The position numbers were made by a program, and so were the translations under genes. Below the pieces are notes generated by a model. That model searched no databases. It had not been told where the DNA came from and saw only the letters and a program-made list of their open reading frames with translations. DNA of 64,000 bases. It comes from Cucumis sativus. Lineage: Eukaryota > Streptophyta > Magnoliopsida > Cucurbitales > Cucurbitaceae. Positions 27,514 to 39,406 of the stretch are shown in pieces; position 1 is the first letter of the stretch; every line of letters begins with the position of its first letter. The stretch spans positions 9,982,001 through 10,046,000 of the forward strand of contig NC_026656.2 of assembly GCF_000004075.3 (NCBI RefSeq). The letters run 5' to 3'.

Positions 27514-29510
27514 ATATGGGGGCCGGAGATGAGAGTGGAGAGGTAGGCGGTGACGATATGGATTTGGGATTGAGAAAACAACAATGAATTGGTTTTATAA
27601 ATAAAGAGGGAAATTGAGTAGAGAAAGGGATTGGATTGAGGTGGCTTTGTGGTGAGGCAACATATTATGTTTGGTGCAGCCTCATTTTGACACGTCTCCT
27701 CTTTCCTTCGCCGCTCTAACTTCTCTAATCTCTCTCTCTCCCTCTCTCTTTCGATAATATCAACGCTCATTCCTTTTTCTTTTTTCCACTCTTCTTTTTA
27801 CTCTTTACCTCACTCTTCTTCTTCTTCTTCTTCTATTTTTATTCCAAATTCGATTTTACCTTCCAAATACCACATTATTGTTACTCTTATTATTATTAAT
27901 CTTACTATTACAACTTAATCATGGTCAATTTTGACCAATCATTTCATCCTCGATTTTCGACTGGTAAAAGTAATTGTAACCAGATAAACGTGATCAAAAG
28001 TAATCTAGTTATATCTACAAATCAAGCTCAGTTACAAATGTTTATTATGTTTGATAAAAATGGCTTTAGTGCATCTTTAATTTATATCACTCAAATTTTT
28101 AATTTGTCCTACTTAAAATACTTTAACTTGTTATAAAACAAGAACAAAGAGACTAAATAACAACACATGAGAGAATGAAGAAGAGAGGAAGTAAATAATA
28201 ATTTAACTCAATTATGGTATGTCTTACAAATGCACCACATACAGATTTATAAGACATCTCATTGTATGAGTTACATATAACATATTTTAGGTTATGGATA
28301 TCTACGTAATTATATTTACAATATAACTAATAAATACTTTTTTTTAAAGAATAATAATATGAAAAACAAAATTAATATTAAAGGGTAAAAATCAAGTGTA
28401 AATATATATATATGTATATATTTTTTTACATCTTTGGCAATTCGTTTTGATTGTAAATATATACATATATATATATATATTCTTCCTCATTCTATCCTCC
28501 CCTATCTTTCTTCTTCCTCTTCCCTCTTTATTCTCCTTCTTATTCTCGATGTGGGTGGTTGCAAACGAACAATGGTGCACACGACGAAACTCTCCACGTT
28601 AGACACATGATGAAGCTTTTGACACTGTTCTTTTATTGATCATTCATTCAGTAGACGACATGAGTTCTATATCAGATGAAGATGGAGAGAGATTAACGTA
28701 CAAGCTAATGTATATATGTACATTGTGATATACATAATCATTTATTTTACATAAACTATGGTGGTTGTTGACATGAAACACCTATCAAATATACTTAGTA
28801 GAATATTGTATACTTTTTTAAATATTTTCAAATAAATAATGAAATATCTTATAAAAAAATCAACATGGAAAATAAAATCTTATTAAATATTATTTTTCTT
28901 TCTCCAAATGAAAATGTAAAAAACTTATATTAAATGATTAAATGATTTTCTCGTCAATTGAAATAGAGAAAATATTATATTAAATGTATTTTTTGATCTT
29001 ATAATGAATGTATATTTCTATCTCAATGGCCAATGGAATTTTGAATTATTTATCTCTCGCTAAAATATTCCATAATTATCTCTAAAATTTTTGGTTGAAA
29101 ATTTTCAAATTTAAACATATTTTTAACAGGTAATTACAATAACTAACGATTTTAATAATAATAATTAAGCGTATAGCAACATTTAAAAAAATTGCAAATA
29201 TATCAATAATAAATTTCTATAGTCGATAAACTTTAATGAATTTTATTATATTTATAATTTTTATTAAATGTTGCTATATATATATATACTATTATTTTGA
29301 ATCTAATTTCTACATTTGCAACTATTTTTTTTTAAATATAAGATAAAAGATATTTTATGTAAAATATTTTAAGATAATTATAACGTATAGAGAGAGTTTA
29401 ATAGTGATTGAACAATGTTTTTTATTTGCCACGGTGTAATAGTGATAGAAATTTCAAACATTTTTATATTTATAAATTTTCTAAAATGTTGCTACAATTT
29501 TTAGAAAAGA
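27514..29510. other. Intergenic region between divergent caleosin and eIF(iso)4E genes
   Basis: About 2 kb. It contains the caleosin promoter on the minus strand (27514 to about 28000, with CT/GA-rich and TTC runs near 27720-27835) and AT-rich DNA with ATATAC tracts near 28400-28485. No gene is supported. Short AT runs also occur inside caleosin intron 1 (27306-27327). Confidence 0.45.
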
Positions 29511-29518
29511 AAATATTA

Positions 29519-29563
29519 TGGGCCATGGGTTGGGTATAGGAGGTGGGTCCAAAGTTTTGGGCC
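29519..29563 (+). promoter_or_regulatory. Paired site II (TGGGCC) elements upstream of eIF(iso)4E
   Basis: TGGGCC occurs at 29519-29524 and 29558-29563, about 190-230 bases before the start codon. Paired site II motifs are typical of plant translation and growth genes and are bound by TCP factors. No clear TATA box is seen near them. Confidence 0.55.
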
Positions 29564-29747
29564 TAGGGCTTTTTTCTTTTGTCTTCGGTTTCCGCCCCTA
29601 TTGACTCCGACAACACCAATCGCTGAAGAACATAACCCAATATACCAAGTTTAAAGCCTAAAACTTCGTCTCAACTTTGTCCATTGATCGATAATTTCCC
29701 TTTTCTTACCCCCAATTCATCCAGGGGGTATTTTCAGCGTCCAAGAT

Positions 29748-31723
29748 ATGGCCGGTGAGGTAGCGGTGGAGGGTGCTGTGGCGGCGGCGGCGTTGGCGAC
29801 AGAAGTAGCCGATTCCAATCCCCAGGCCCATAAATTGGAGAGAAAATGGACCTTTTGGTTTGATAATCAGTCCAGGCCGAAGCAAGGTGCTGCTTGGGGC
29901 ACCTCTCTTCGCAAGGTCTATACCTTCGACACCGTCGAAGAATTTTGGTGGTACGTTCTTCCATCCCCCTTTTCGTTGTTGTTTGAATTGGGAGGTGGGG
30001 TTTCTTTTTTTCCCCTTCTGTAGCGCTAATTTATGTTTTGGTAGATTAGGGCATAGCTATTTTGATGCTAATTTACTCCTACTGGATTTTAGCTACCGAG
30101 AAAATGGGTTTTTGAGGAGATCTGTTTCATTCATATATCTGTATTCCTTTGAATTTTACGTTATGGGTTCTGTTTTTATTTTTCTTTGAAGTTGAATCAT
30201 GATTTTGTTTCAGTGATTTATAAAAATCCTAGTAGACCAGATTCTTTGTCTATGATTTGTGATTTCGGGCTTTTGTGCAGTTTGTACGATCAGTTATTCA
30301 AGCCAAGCAAGTTACCGGCGAATGCAGATTTTCACCTGTTCAAAACTGGAGTTGAACCGAAATGGGAAGATCCCGAGTGCGCTAATGGAGGAAAATGGAC
30401 TGTCACCAGCAGTCGAAAGGCTAACCTTGATAATATGTGGCTGGAAACGGTATAGAAACCTTAGATGCTATTTTTCTTTCCATGCTGAAATTTATTGTTT
30501 GCCGAATAATCTAATTTGGTCTAAATCTGCATATCCTCGTTATTGGATAGTTGATGGCCTTGATTGGGGAACAATTTGAGGAGTCTGATGAGATCTGTGG
30601 CGTAGTTGCCAGTGTGCGCCAGAGGCAGGACAAACTTGCTCTGTGGACCAAGACAGCAACAAACGAGGCTGCTCAGGTTTGCCCTTATTTCTTTTTTGTT
30701 CTTTGTGGCGCTTGCACATTTTGTTGATTTTTTTATGTAGTATTGTACATAGTTAGCTTAGCTTGTCATCCACGAGATTATTGCATCTTCTCAGGACATA
30801 CTTTGTTCATTATCATCTTATCTCTGAGGCTTGGCTTATTTCTTCTTGCCAACTATGGTCCTTTCTGAGATCCTGTGTGGTGTTCATGAATTTCTGAGAG
30901 ATGCCCTATTCTTTGCTTATGAAAATTAAAGTTTTTGCTGTGAATCTTTTGATGTGTGGTTTACCGATTGTGGTTTACTCCTATTTTTTGCTTTCTTTTG
31001 GCCTCATTTTATGCTAATCTCTTTTGGACTGGTTTTCTTTTTTACTCGGAAATTGGCTTCTCTGATAATAAAGTTCTGCTCAATTTTGTACGTTTGTCAA
31101 AGGATTACTGTCCTTCATGCATTTTTTCTTGTTTGTTCTTAGCATACATTTATCTATGTCATCAGATGGAAATCCATTGCATGAATAATATGTTGCCTTT
31201 ATCAATTGCATTTATTAGATGACATTTAGAAACCAAGTTTACCTCAATCAGTAAGACTAAAGGGGAAGAGGTTTTAGGCCTTGTCATGTTCAATTAACCC
31301 ATGGCATTCCATCTGTTTGTAGTTTTGCTAGTCAAATTGTTTGCAACATTTAGGAAATGTTAATGTGAAGTAAATATGAAAATTATATTTATTTTCTTTT
31401 GGTTTTGAAAATTATACTCTAACCATTCCCTTTATATGTGACAAGCTATCTGTAAAAGCCGCCAAACTCTGTTCTATAGACACTCTGTGACTTCTTATTC
31501 TGTTACATTTCGATGCAGATGAGCATTGGTAGGAAATGGAAGGAGATTATCGATGTGACCGACAAGATTTCCTTCAGCTTTCATGTAAGCTTTTAGTTTT
31601 ATGGTAGTCAACAAACTTCTCTTCTGTTCTTCCTATTTCTTCAATTAAATCAGTATTTGTTTTGCTTTGTTACAGGAGGATTTGAGAAGGGAAAAGTCGG
31701 CAAAAGCTCGATATAGTGTTTGA
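29748..31723 (+). CDS. eIF(iso)4E: Translation initiation factor eIF(iso)4E, 5 exons
   Basis: Exons 29748-29950, 30281-30449, 30551-30676, 31519-31584, 31676-31723 total 612 bases and encode 203 residues. It is the plant-specific isoform of the mRNA cap-binding subunit, partner of eIF(iso)4G. After an alanine-rich N-terminus (residues 1-28) comes [15 protein letters not shown]. The cap-stacking tryptophans are Trp50 ([21 protein letters not shown]) and Trp96, followed by Glu97 ([17 protein letters not shown]); Trp156 (DKLALWTK) is the third cap-pocket tryptophan. The eIF4G-binding helix region [13 protein letters not shown] is intact. HKLERKW and [17 protein letters not shown] favour the iso form over eIF4E. 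In several crops, variants of this gene give recessive resistance to potyviruses; the alleles involved change surface residues near the cap pocket. Nothing broken is seen. Confidence 0.96.
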
Positions 31724-32174
31724 TCATTTACTGCATCATGTCGAGCTGATAAATTTTGAGGAAGATACTAAACAATATATTTTCGACATACTTGTCATTG
31801 TTACATTTCTTTTCTTCTTTGGGTTTGTTTTTTTATTTCAAGACGAATCAATTAAGATCTTCCATGTTTTGAAGAATGCGCAGAATTTTCCTTCAATGTA
31901 GTAGCCTTGTCAATTTATTATTTAGATCCGTTCCTATTGAGAAATATACTGATATTATGTATAAGTAATTGTATTGTATGTTTCCATATTGATCTTAAGA
32001 GAGCAGCGGTCTTGTGAGATTGCTTGATTATGAATATTGATTACAGAAAAATGATGCATTTTGCTGTGTCTAAAGAAGAGTGTGTTTTAAGAAAATAATA
32101 TTACAGCTGAAGAGGTGAATGAAATAGAAAGCATGAGACTAAGTAGAAGAAGAGATGAGTCTTGTGATGAAATC
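31724..32174. other. Spacer between convergent eIF(iso)4E and PGR5 genes
   Basis: About 450 bases, presumably both 3' UTRs. An open frame directly after the eIF(iso)4E stop is T-rich and looks like 3' UTR. Confidence 0.5.
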
Positions 32175-33079
32175 TCAGGCAAGGAATCCAAGTCTTTCTC
32201 CATTCTTCTTGGCAAGCCTGATTAGCCCTTGTCTTTGCTTTCCATCTGCTCCAATTGATTTGCAAAATTCTGTGATTACCTGAAAAGAACAAAAAAAACA
32301 CCACCACATTCACACATTTTAGAGTAATTTCAACTGCATTACTTCACTCTCAAGGTTTGATTAAATCAATCAGTTTGCTATGTTATAAGCACCATTTGGG
32401 ATAAGCACCGAAGTCGTGAAAACATGTAACATGTAACTTGTAAGAAGTTAACGACATAAGAATGGTGTGGTTGTTTGAGGTGAGGGGTGAAGTCGTGAAA
32501 ATCTGCAACTTGTGAGGAGTTAACGATTTAAAATAATGGTGTGTGGTGTGGTCGTTTGAGGCGAACAGTGAAGTCGTAGGGTGTTAACGACTTAAAAATG
32601 AACTTGTGGACTTTTGTAATTGAGTATTCAATGTGTGTGTGAATATTCTCGGGAGTTTTTCTGTTTTTTTTTTTTGGGTGGGGGGGGGGGGGGGGGTTAG
32701 CTCAACTTGTTGGGTCAAGGCAAAGATTGAACAAATTATGAACACTTTATATTGTGGTTAATAAAGAAATTGAGAACGAACAAAAGGAGAAAAAGGGTAC
32801 CTGGGAATGCAAGGCAATTGCTTTGCCTCTAAGCTGATTGAAGCGCTTCTTACCGATGATATTCCGAGTAACCACAACCAATGGCGCAAAAACCCCTTTC
32901 CCTTCGTTCACGTTCTTCATCATCGGCCGGGATCTCACCGGCTTTCCCATTCCCACTTGCACCGGCCCCTGCTTGGCGAGGAGGGCTGGGTAGTCCTCTC
33001 CAGCGACGGTAGAGCCCCATCCTCCAAAGAAAGAAGAGGAACAGCACAGCCCAGTTGCAGAAATGGAAGTGGCCGCCAT
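32175..33079 (-). CDS. PGR5: PGR5, chloroplast proton gradient regulation protein, 2 exons
   Basis: Minus-strand exons 32801-33079 and 32175-32279 total 384 bases and encode 127 residues. Residues 1 to about 50 are a Ser/Ala/Arg-bearing chloroplast transit peptide (MAATSISATG start, FGGWGSTVAGEDY). The mature part begins near PMMKNVNEGKG and is almost identical to the family: FAPLVVVTRNIIGKKRFNQL, RGKAIALHSQ, VITEFCKSIGADGKQRQGL, ending AKKNGERLGFLA. PGR5 is a small stromal/thylakoid protein needed with PGRL1 for antimycin-sensitive cyclic electron flow around photosystem I and for photoprotection under fluctuating light. The intron falls after codon 93 and carries an ~80-bp tandem repeat and a 17-G run. 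Confidence 0.97.
32410..32600. repeat. ~80-bp tandem repeat in PGR5 intron
   Basis: GAAGTCGTGAAAA/GAAGTCGTAGG-type units begin at 32410, 32489 and 32570; the third is partial. Shared words include GAGTTAACGA and GGTGTGGTCGTTTGAGG. The units are diverged by substitutions and small indels. Confidence 0.8.
32676..32696. repeat. Poly-G tract in PGR5 intron
   Basis: GGGT followed by about 17 uninterrupted G on the plus strand (C on the gene's sense strand), preceded by a long T run. Such a homopolymer could fold as a G-quadruplex. Its length may also be affected by sequencing error. Confidence 0.85.
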
Positions 33080-34500
33080 TGAAACAGCTTCTTCCAGAGG
33101 AGGTACTATTGAATTAAAAACTCCTCCTTGTTGTTCGTGTCCGTTTTTTTATTTAGATACGAAACGTATGTGGGATGTGGGTGAGGGAAATTGGGGATTG
33201 AGAGAGGAAATTATGAGCCACAGACTCCAGTTGGTTAGGGTTTTTGGCGTTTAGTTTAGTTTGAAAAGCAGAGATGTGAATTGAAATAATTCATGTGATT
33301 GTTGAATTGTATTGAAAAGGGGCCCTCGCCCTCCCCTCTGGTAATCTTATCGCTGTGGCTTTATCTCCGCCACGAGGAAGACGACCCGACCCCCCATTTC
33401 TCCATTTTATTATTATTGTAATCACTATTATTTTTAAGGTGTTCATAAATTTGATATGGATCCTTCTATTTGGATACCTAGGCTTCCGAATTGACCAACC
33501 TCATTCCTTTCTTTTCAAATTACTTTTATCTCCATACATTAAACTAATTCCACCTTTATCAAACCATAATCATAATTTGTCTAATCGAAATAGAGTTTCA
33601 TTATTGATTTAGGTCTAAAATCAATTATTAGTTTATAGGTTGATTGAGAAGTGTTGGATTTATTATTAGTGTTGTTGGGTCATTAACGTGGCTTCATTTC
33701 TTGTATGTGGAGACCATAAATTGATTAACCTACAAAATATATATAATAAATAAATAAATAAAAAACACCACCTCTCATTTTTTATTCCTCTTCTTGGAGG
33801 ACTCTTTACTTGTTTCTTCCTCATCCCCATTTAATGTTTTTTTTTTTTTTTAAATAAATATTATTGTTTTTTCATTTAAGCTAATATTCTCTTGTCCTTA
33901 GTATTAATACATACTCTCATGTACTTTCGAAAAAAAAATAAGAAAAAAGAAAAATAAATTTATCTAACATGACGCATAATTTAATTGATTATGAGCATAT
34001 ATGTATATTAAAAGGTTGATTCAAATCTATAAGTGCACATACAATAGACATCCAAATATTGTATTCCTTACTAGAAATTGTGATTAAAGAATGGTGAGTT
34101 TATAATCTAATTAAGTTACATTAACTAATGATAATAATTTTTTTAAAGAAAATTTATTGATCAGTATAATGGAGACCTCCATCCACGTGAACTGTGAACA
34201 TTGGAATAAAACAAAATTCGGAGAGATTGTATAAATTCTTACAAAACTTCTCAGGTGGAAGGTAACGTAAAGTAAAGTATGGTGTAAACAGATTTCATTT
34301 TTGTTCAATCATAAAAAGGTTAAAAAAAGATGAAAAATCATCGAGCTGTTTAACATTGAACGGATCAACGTGATCAAACTTGTTAGGGTCAACGTTCAGC
34401 CACCAAACTCCGTCTTCCCAATGGAAGAATTGGAGAACAATCGATGGAATCATAGACAAACAAGAATCTGAATGCTTCAACAAATTCAAAACCCCTTTCA
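33080..34500. other. Intergenic region between divergent PGR5 and DUF716 genes
   Basis: Holds the promoters of both genes. A CACGTG G-box is at 34184-34189, about 310 bases upstream of the DUF716 start. There are AT-rich and poly-T tracts near 33720-33850. A minus-strand open frame at 34295-34516 overlaps the 5' leader of the DUF716 gene and is judged a shadow. Confidence 0.5.
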
Positions 34501-35367
34501 ATGGCGTCATTAGCAACGGATCTCTCCGCCTCCCTTTTCCTCATCCCCATTGGCCTTCGTCGCCTCCTCTGTTCTTCCTCCATCTACCTTAACAACCCAT
34601 CTCTCTACCGATCAAAAACCTGGTATTTATCAGAACCCAAATGGAAAAATTTCGATTTATATTCCCTCATCCTCCTCCTCCCCATCGCCGCCTTCTCTGA
34701 AATTTTCCTTTTTCTCGCCTTTTCCGGAAACCCCACTTACAAATTCGCATTCTCCCAGCAATCACTGGCCATTTTCTTCTTCTGGGCACTCGCCATTCTC
34801 ATCGTTTTGCGGGAAAATGTCGACCCTCTTCTTGTAAGTGAGAGTTTCATCTTCGTTTTCGCTGGAATCGCTTTTCTTGTTGAGTATTCTGTGATCGGTA
34901 AAGGGATTACTGGTCTTGGTGGCGCTTTTTATCACATTTCTGGAGGATTAACCATTCTCTGCGCTTGTTCCTGCTTTTATTTGTCTATGAAACCATCTGC
35001 ATTTTTCGCTGAATTTCTACTTTCCTCTGGTTTAACGTTTAAGGGTACATGGCTGTTTCAAGTTGGGTTGTCTTTGTATACCAAGGCATTTGCTTTGAAG
35101 GGTTGTCGTGCAATGTTGGTCTTGCCTGCTACTGGAGATGGTTTTGTACATTGTGATCTTGAAGAAGATGGTCTACGGGGCATTGCTTTGATGAATCTCA
35201 TTTTCATTGGCCATGCTTTTCTAGTTTTGATCTTGGGTTTAGGTTTGGTTTGCTTATTGTCAAGCAACAGGAAGTTTAGGTTCGGTGAGGCGAGTGGCCC
35301 GTTGTTGGCTGAGCTTGGACCAGGGACTATGCTGATTCGCTCGTCTCCTGAGATTGAAATGGACTGA
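34501..35367 (+). CDS. DUF716 / TMEM45-type multi-pass membrane protein, single exon
   Basis: An uninterrupted 288-codon frame. It has about six to seven hydrophobic segments: near residues 8-25, 52-73, 86-102, 112-130, 140-160, 168-200 and 235-257. The layout fits the plant DUF716 (TMEM45) family: a first membrane segment followed by an arginine-rich turn (GLRRLLC), the FYHISGGLTILCACSCFYLS segment, and GTWLFQVGLSLYTKAF, close to the family's usual GTWF/LxQxGF motif. Members are of unknown biochemical function; some plant members respond to viral infection or pathogens. The C-terminus is short and hydrophilic. The start at 34501 is the first Met of the open frame. Lack of introns is common in this plant family. 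Confidence 0.85.
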   Translation: MASLATDLSASLFLIPIGLRRLLCSSSIYLNNPSLYRSKTWYLSEPKWKNFDLYSLILLLPIAAFSEIFLFLAFSGNPTYKFAFSQQSLAIFFFWALAILIVLRENVDPLLVSESFIFVFAGIAFLVEYSVIGKGITGLGGAFYHISGGLTILCACSCFYLSMKPSAFFAEFLLSSGLTFKGTWLFQVGLSLYTKAFALKGCRAMLVLPATGDGFVHCDLEEDGLRGIALMNLIFIGHAFLVLILGLGLVCLLSSNRKFRFGEASGPLLAELGPGTMLIRSSPEIEMD

Positions 35368-37488
35368 AGCTGTATGGCTCCTCATTCCTTACTGTATCTT
35401 TATACCAAATATGTCACTATAGTGAAGGAAAAAAATGATTTGTTCATTCATATTTTGCTTTTGACGTACAGTAAATAATCATAAGTTTTTCGTTTTTCCC
35501 CTTGTTTTATTTTTGTAGCTTTGATCAATAGAGAACTAAAGTAGATTAGTTTACCTAGTAGTTCATTTTGTCCAAGAGCTTCTCTTCTTTTGATCTTTCA
35601 GCCTTTGGCCAAATTATATGCTTTCATGTGACAGAAGAAATGGAAAGAAGACACTGTTTATCTCTATCTCTAAAACTTGCAATTCATCTTCATTAGGCAC
35701 AATAAGCAATATAAATATTGAATTTGGCTGTGTCTTGTGAGTGTGTCTGTATTCAGGATTATGTTTTTGACGGGCAATTTCGTATGAAGAAAGTTTTCAT
35801 CTGGCTATCAGCGTGTAATGACGGCCTCTGATGTATAGCTGCTGCAATTGTTTGTGCCGTGATACTTTTGTTTCTATGCAAGGCCTCACGAACTCCTGTC
35901 AAAGAAAAGAAGCACAAGACCACATACAATACAATGATACAAGTAATTGGGGGAATATGTCTATTGAAGTCCTGCACAAAATACACCCAGAATGTCCTTG
36001 CATTCTATTAATAAGGCACGTTGTTGCTTAAGGTACGATGTGAGGAGCATTAGTTGGTAAATTTGATTATTTTTGGCATGTGGATCGAACTTCCATTAGT
36101 ATCCCCTAATCACTGTGGTTGGGGCTGGTATCTTCTGACACAATGTGTTCTCCTTGGAATTTGTATCGTTCATTGTTTTCTTTTCCTTTTCCATCTATAC
36201 GTAGACAATTATTTGTATGTTGTGTAGCTAGGAGCGGATAACTGCTGGCCAATATTAGCTTACCTAGTACTAGCAGCTTTATCACAGAATATTCCATCTT
36301 AGCTGGAACTTTCCAAAGAAATAGTTTACTAGCTGCACAAGCTGCATATGGTTATGATTTTAGGCATGATGCATACTCTTCGGATAAATGTCACTGACTG
36401 CAAAGTAGAGAATAGGAGATATGACCAATTTAGTATGTTGTCCTTTCCTTAGAAGGAAAGTTGACCTAAGCGTATAACATGCTCAAAGTTGGCATCCTCA
36501 TTTCATCCAAATAGTTTGATTGGAGCAGACACGGCTCTGATTTGTTGCTGCTCTATACTAAAATAATTTTCTCGGAAGACAAAAATATTGACTGTGCTAC
36601 CCAATGCTTAAATTATAAACATGTTTTGAGTTGTGAATAATATTTCTGGAATTCATTTTCAGAAGTAAAAATCTTGTCCTTCTCAAGAATTGTGTTTGAT
36701 GAGAAGCTCAGTTGATCAAAATCAGTGTAGCCGATCATGATAACTAAAATAGCGAATATTGTAGTGCTTCATAAGTTCGATGGGACAGTTTCCACTGTGA
36801 TAGACTCCTACTCCTTTCGAACTCTTTCTTAGTTCTATATTACTTTGATGCATTGATTGTGCTTCATTGCTTGGTGTTCATGTATTCGTTTTATTTTGGT
36901 AATAAAATCTGTTCACTGCACACTCTGCTGCCATTCTTTTTTGTGTCAAAGATCAGATGACGAACAATCAACCTAAATTTATCAAGGAAATGCTTGTCTT
37001 TTTTATACTCTGTATTTGGGTAGTATTCCTGGATATTGATTTGTGGCCTGATCTTGTATCCTTCAAATTCGCTACAAACTATTTGGACTCACTTTTTATA
37101 TGTCATATCATATGCTTCCGTTTTATAAAAATAGACACATAACCAATATTTAGTCAGTATGACAAAACTTCAAAATGTTATTTGATTAAAAAATAATGTT
37201 TGCATTATCTTGTGGAAACAGCATGCATAAACAGAAGAAAACAACTTACAGTTTCATGAATTAACAAACATTCCAAACAACACCAGCCAGAGATCCTTCT
37301 TTTGAAAAACAAAAAATAGAAAATAGAAAACCTTCTACACAAACCAGCTAATCAAGAAATTTGATCAATCAAACCTCGTTTTTTTCTTTCACTCTGTTTC
37401 TCTTTGCTACACGAAAGATAAGAGAGATTCTTCAGCATTTATTGTTTTAATGAAGTTGATTGTGTTGTAGCTTCTTTCCTAGACTAAT
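35368..37488. other. Intergenic region with one possible minus-strand exon
   Basis: About 2.1 kb between the DUF716 gene and the 3' end of the MGCF gene. Most is plain AT-rich DNA. On the minus strand a good acceptor (T-rich tract then GACAG) precedes an open stretch from 35895 down to a stop at 35759; it is discussed as a finding. Nothing else is supported. Confidence 0.4.
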
Positions 37489-38534
37489 TTATGCAGTTCT
37501 GACCAACCAATCTGAGAGGCTTGAATGCACCAGATCATTTTCTTGCATTTGAGTATCAGGTAAGCACAAATTTGATCTTGACTTTAATTGTGGTTGAATT
37601 GAACTTGTGTTTGAACTGGAAATTGCTGGAGACTTTGCTTGAGTTGATGTCTTATTCTTGTTTTGCACCTGATGTTTAGTGAATGACCCTGCTTTTGCTT
37701 TAGCTGTCCTCCATTGAGTAAGATTTTCTACTGGTTTTAGTACAGAATGAACTTGTTGCCTCCTCTCTACAACACTATTATTTTCCAATGCACATGATCT
37801 AAATTCATCCTTGTTCTCATCATGATTTTCATCGATTTCACTATCATCCAAATCACTGTCACCATTTCCAGAATCATCATCTTCTTCATCATCATAACTA
37901 TCTTCACAATTCTGGTATCTGTGGTTTTGAGGGTATTTTCCTGAATTGGAGGCGGTGAATGCCTTGTTTTGGAGTGGTGTGGAATCAGTTCTAGCTGTTG
38001 TTTCTTGGCAATGTTCTTCATTTTTTACCTCTTCATCACTCTCTAGGAAATAGTCATAATCTGGGACAGGTTCATAAGTCTGGACGTTTAGATTAAAGCT
38101 GACTTTCTTCCTGATTTTTACCCAAGGCTGCTCCTTAGCTCTATCCCTGAAAAGGAACTCAGATCGACATCAAACTAGTTTGACTTCAACTAGAAAGTTA
38201 GTGATTCGAATCTACAAACTTCATTAAATTAAAAAGAAAAGAAACAAAGAGGAAGTTGATAATCACTCATCACCTACCTCGGTTTAGAATTCTGAACCTC
38301 AAGTTTCTGGTTCGTATGGCAATTTGTAATTTGAGAGGAATCTAAAGGCTCATAGCTGAGATGTATCTATCAAAGGATTTAGATAAGGAACCATCAATGA
38401 AAGAATACAAATGAAGGATGATAGAGTTATAAAGTTGAGGCTATTACTTGGTCGCCAATTACGAGTCCATCGGGCGGTGATCGGCGTTTCTTCCTATGCT
38501 TATGAAATCCAAAACAAGCAAGAAAACACCCCAT
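37489..38534 (-). CDS. Uncharacterised acidic protein with MGCF N-terminus, 3 exons
   Basis: Minus-strand exons 38448-38534, 38278-38366 and 37489-38146 total 834 bases and encode 277 residues. I do not know a function. It starts MGCFLACFGFHKHRKKRR: Gly2 and Cys3/Cys7 with following basic residues are the pattern of N-myristoylated and palmitoylated, membrane-anchored proteins. Next come LSYEPLDSS and KVSFNLNVQTYEPVPDYDYF, motifs I recall from a plant-only family of unknown role. A long acidic region follows (DDEEDDDSGNGDSDLDDSEI), then WRTAKAKAG and a Ser/Thr/Gln-rich tail ending LSDWLVRTA. Splice sites were chosen to keep phase and avoid stops; exon 2 is the least certain. Confidence 0.72.
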
Positions 38535-39406
38535 CCAGTACCTATGAAAGCTTGTGGAACGGTGAAGAGACAGGTAGGAAAGAAGAGGAAAGAAAGTGTG
38601 AAGTTTTAAAACACATATTTGGCTCCAAAGTAGTTTGAAAAAAGTTAAGAATAACGTTGGTGTAATGAATGCAGTGCCCAACCAAGTGGGTCTCTACTCT
38701 CTACACACTTTTTTTTAGAGAGAGAAAAATTCAAAACATTTCTCAACACTTTTTTTTTTTTAAATTCTTCAATATAAGTAAAAGACTTGAATGTCATTTT
38801 TGTCTTTTCCATCTCACCTTTTCTTTTCATTTTTCAAGTGTATTTTTTTGTCTTTTTAATCGATAGTTTTGTCCTGCCATGAGAAGAATGCTATAACCCC
38901 ACACACACACATACACAATAACTTATCTACATAACTATTATTTTGTTTATTTATTTGTTTACTATTATTATTAAGTGATTGAAAACTATAACTAATTAAT
39001 TTTAAATTTAGTACAAACGCAATCAATCGGTATTATAAAGTACTCAAGCTAATTATATTGGAGTAGTACTAATATTGTTAAGAGTAAGTTAAAGCATATA
39101 CTTCAATCAAGAAATAAATATGGTTAGTCATGCTCGATTGCACATGATAAGATAAATTCCTTTTGATCTAACAATTAAATTGAACCAATGATATATAATA
39201 CAATTTTTAAAAAATTAATTTATTGTTAATCTCTTTACACATTTGTCATTTGGGAGTCAACGAATTATTATAATCTTGGATTATTATGGTTGAGTTCTAA
39301 TATTTTGTGTTAGTTTGAGTTTGTGTATATGGAGAAAATAGTAAATACCGTATCAAACAATAAAATTTTTTTCATGAATGTCAAATAGTAAACATTGAAT
39401 GTTAAT

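Noticed and set aside
34295-34516. Minus-strand 73-codon open frame opposite the start of the DUF716 gene
   Set aside because: It overlaps the 5' leader and start of a well-supported plus-strand gene, has no splice partners and no recognised family.
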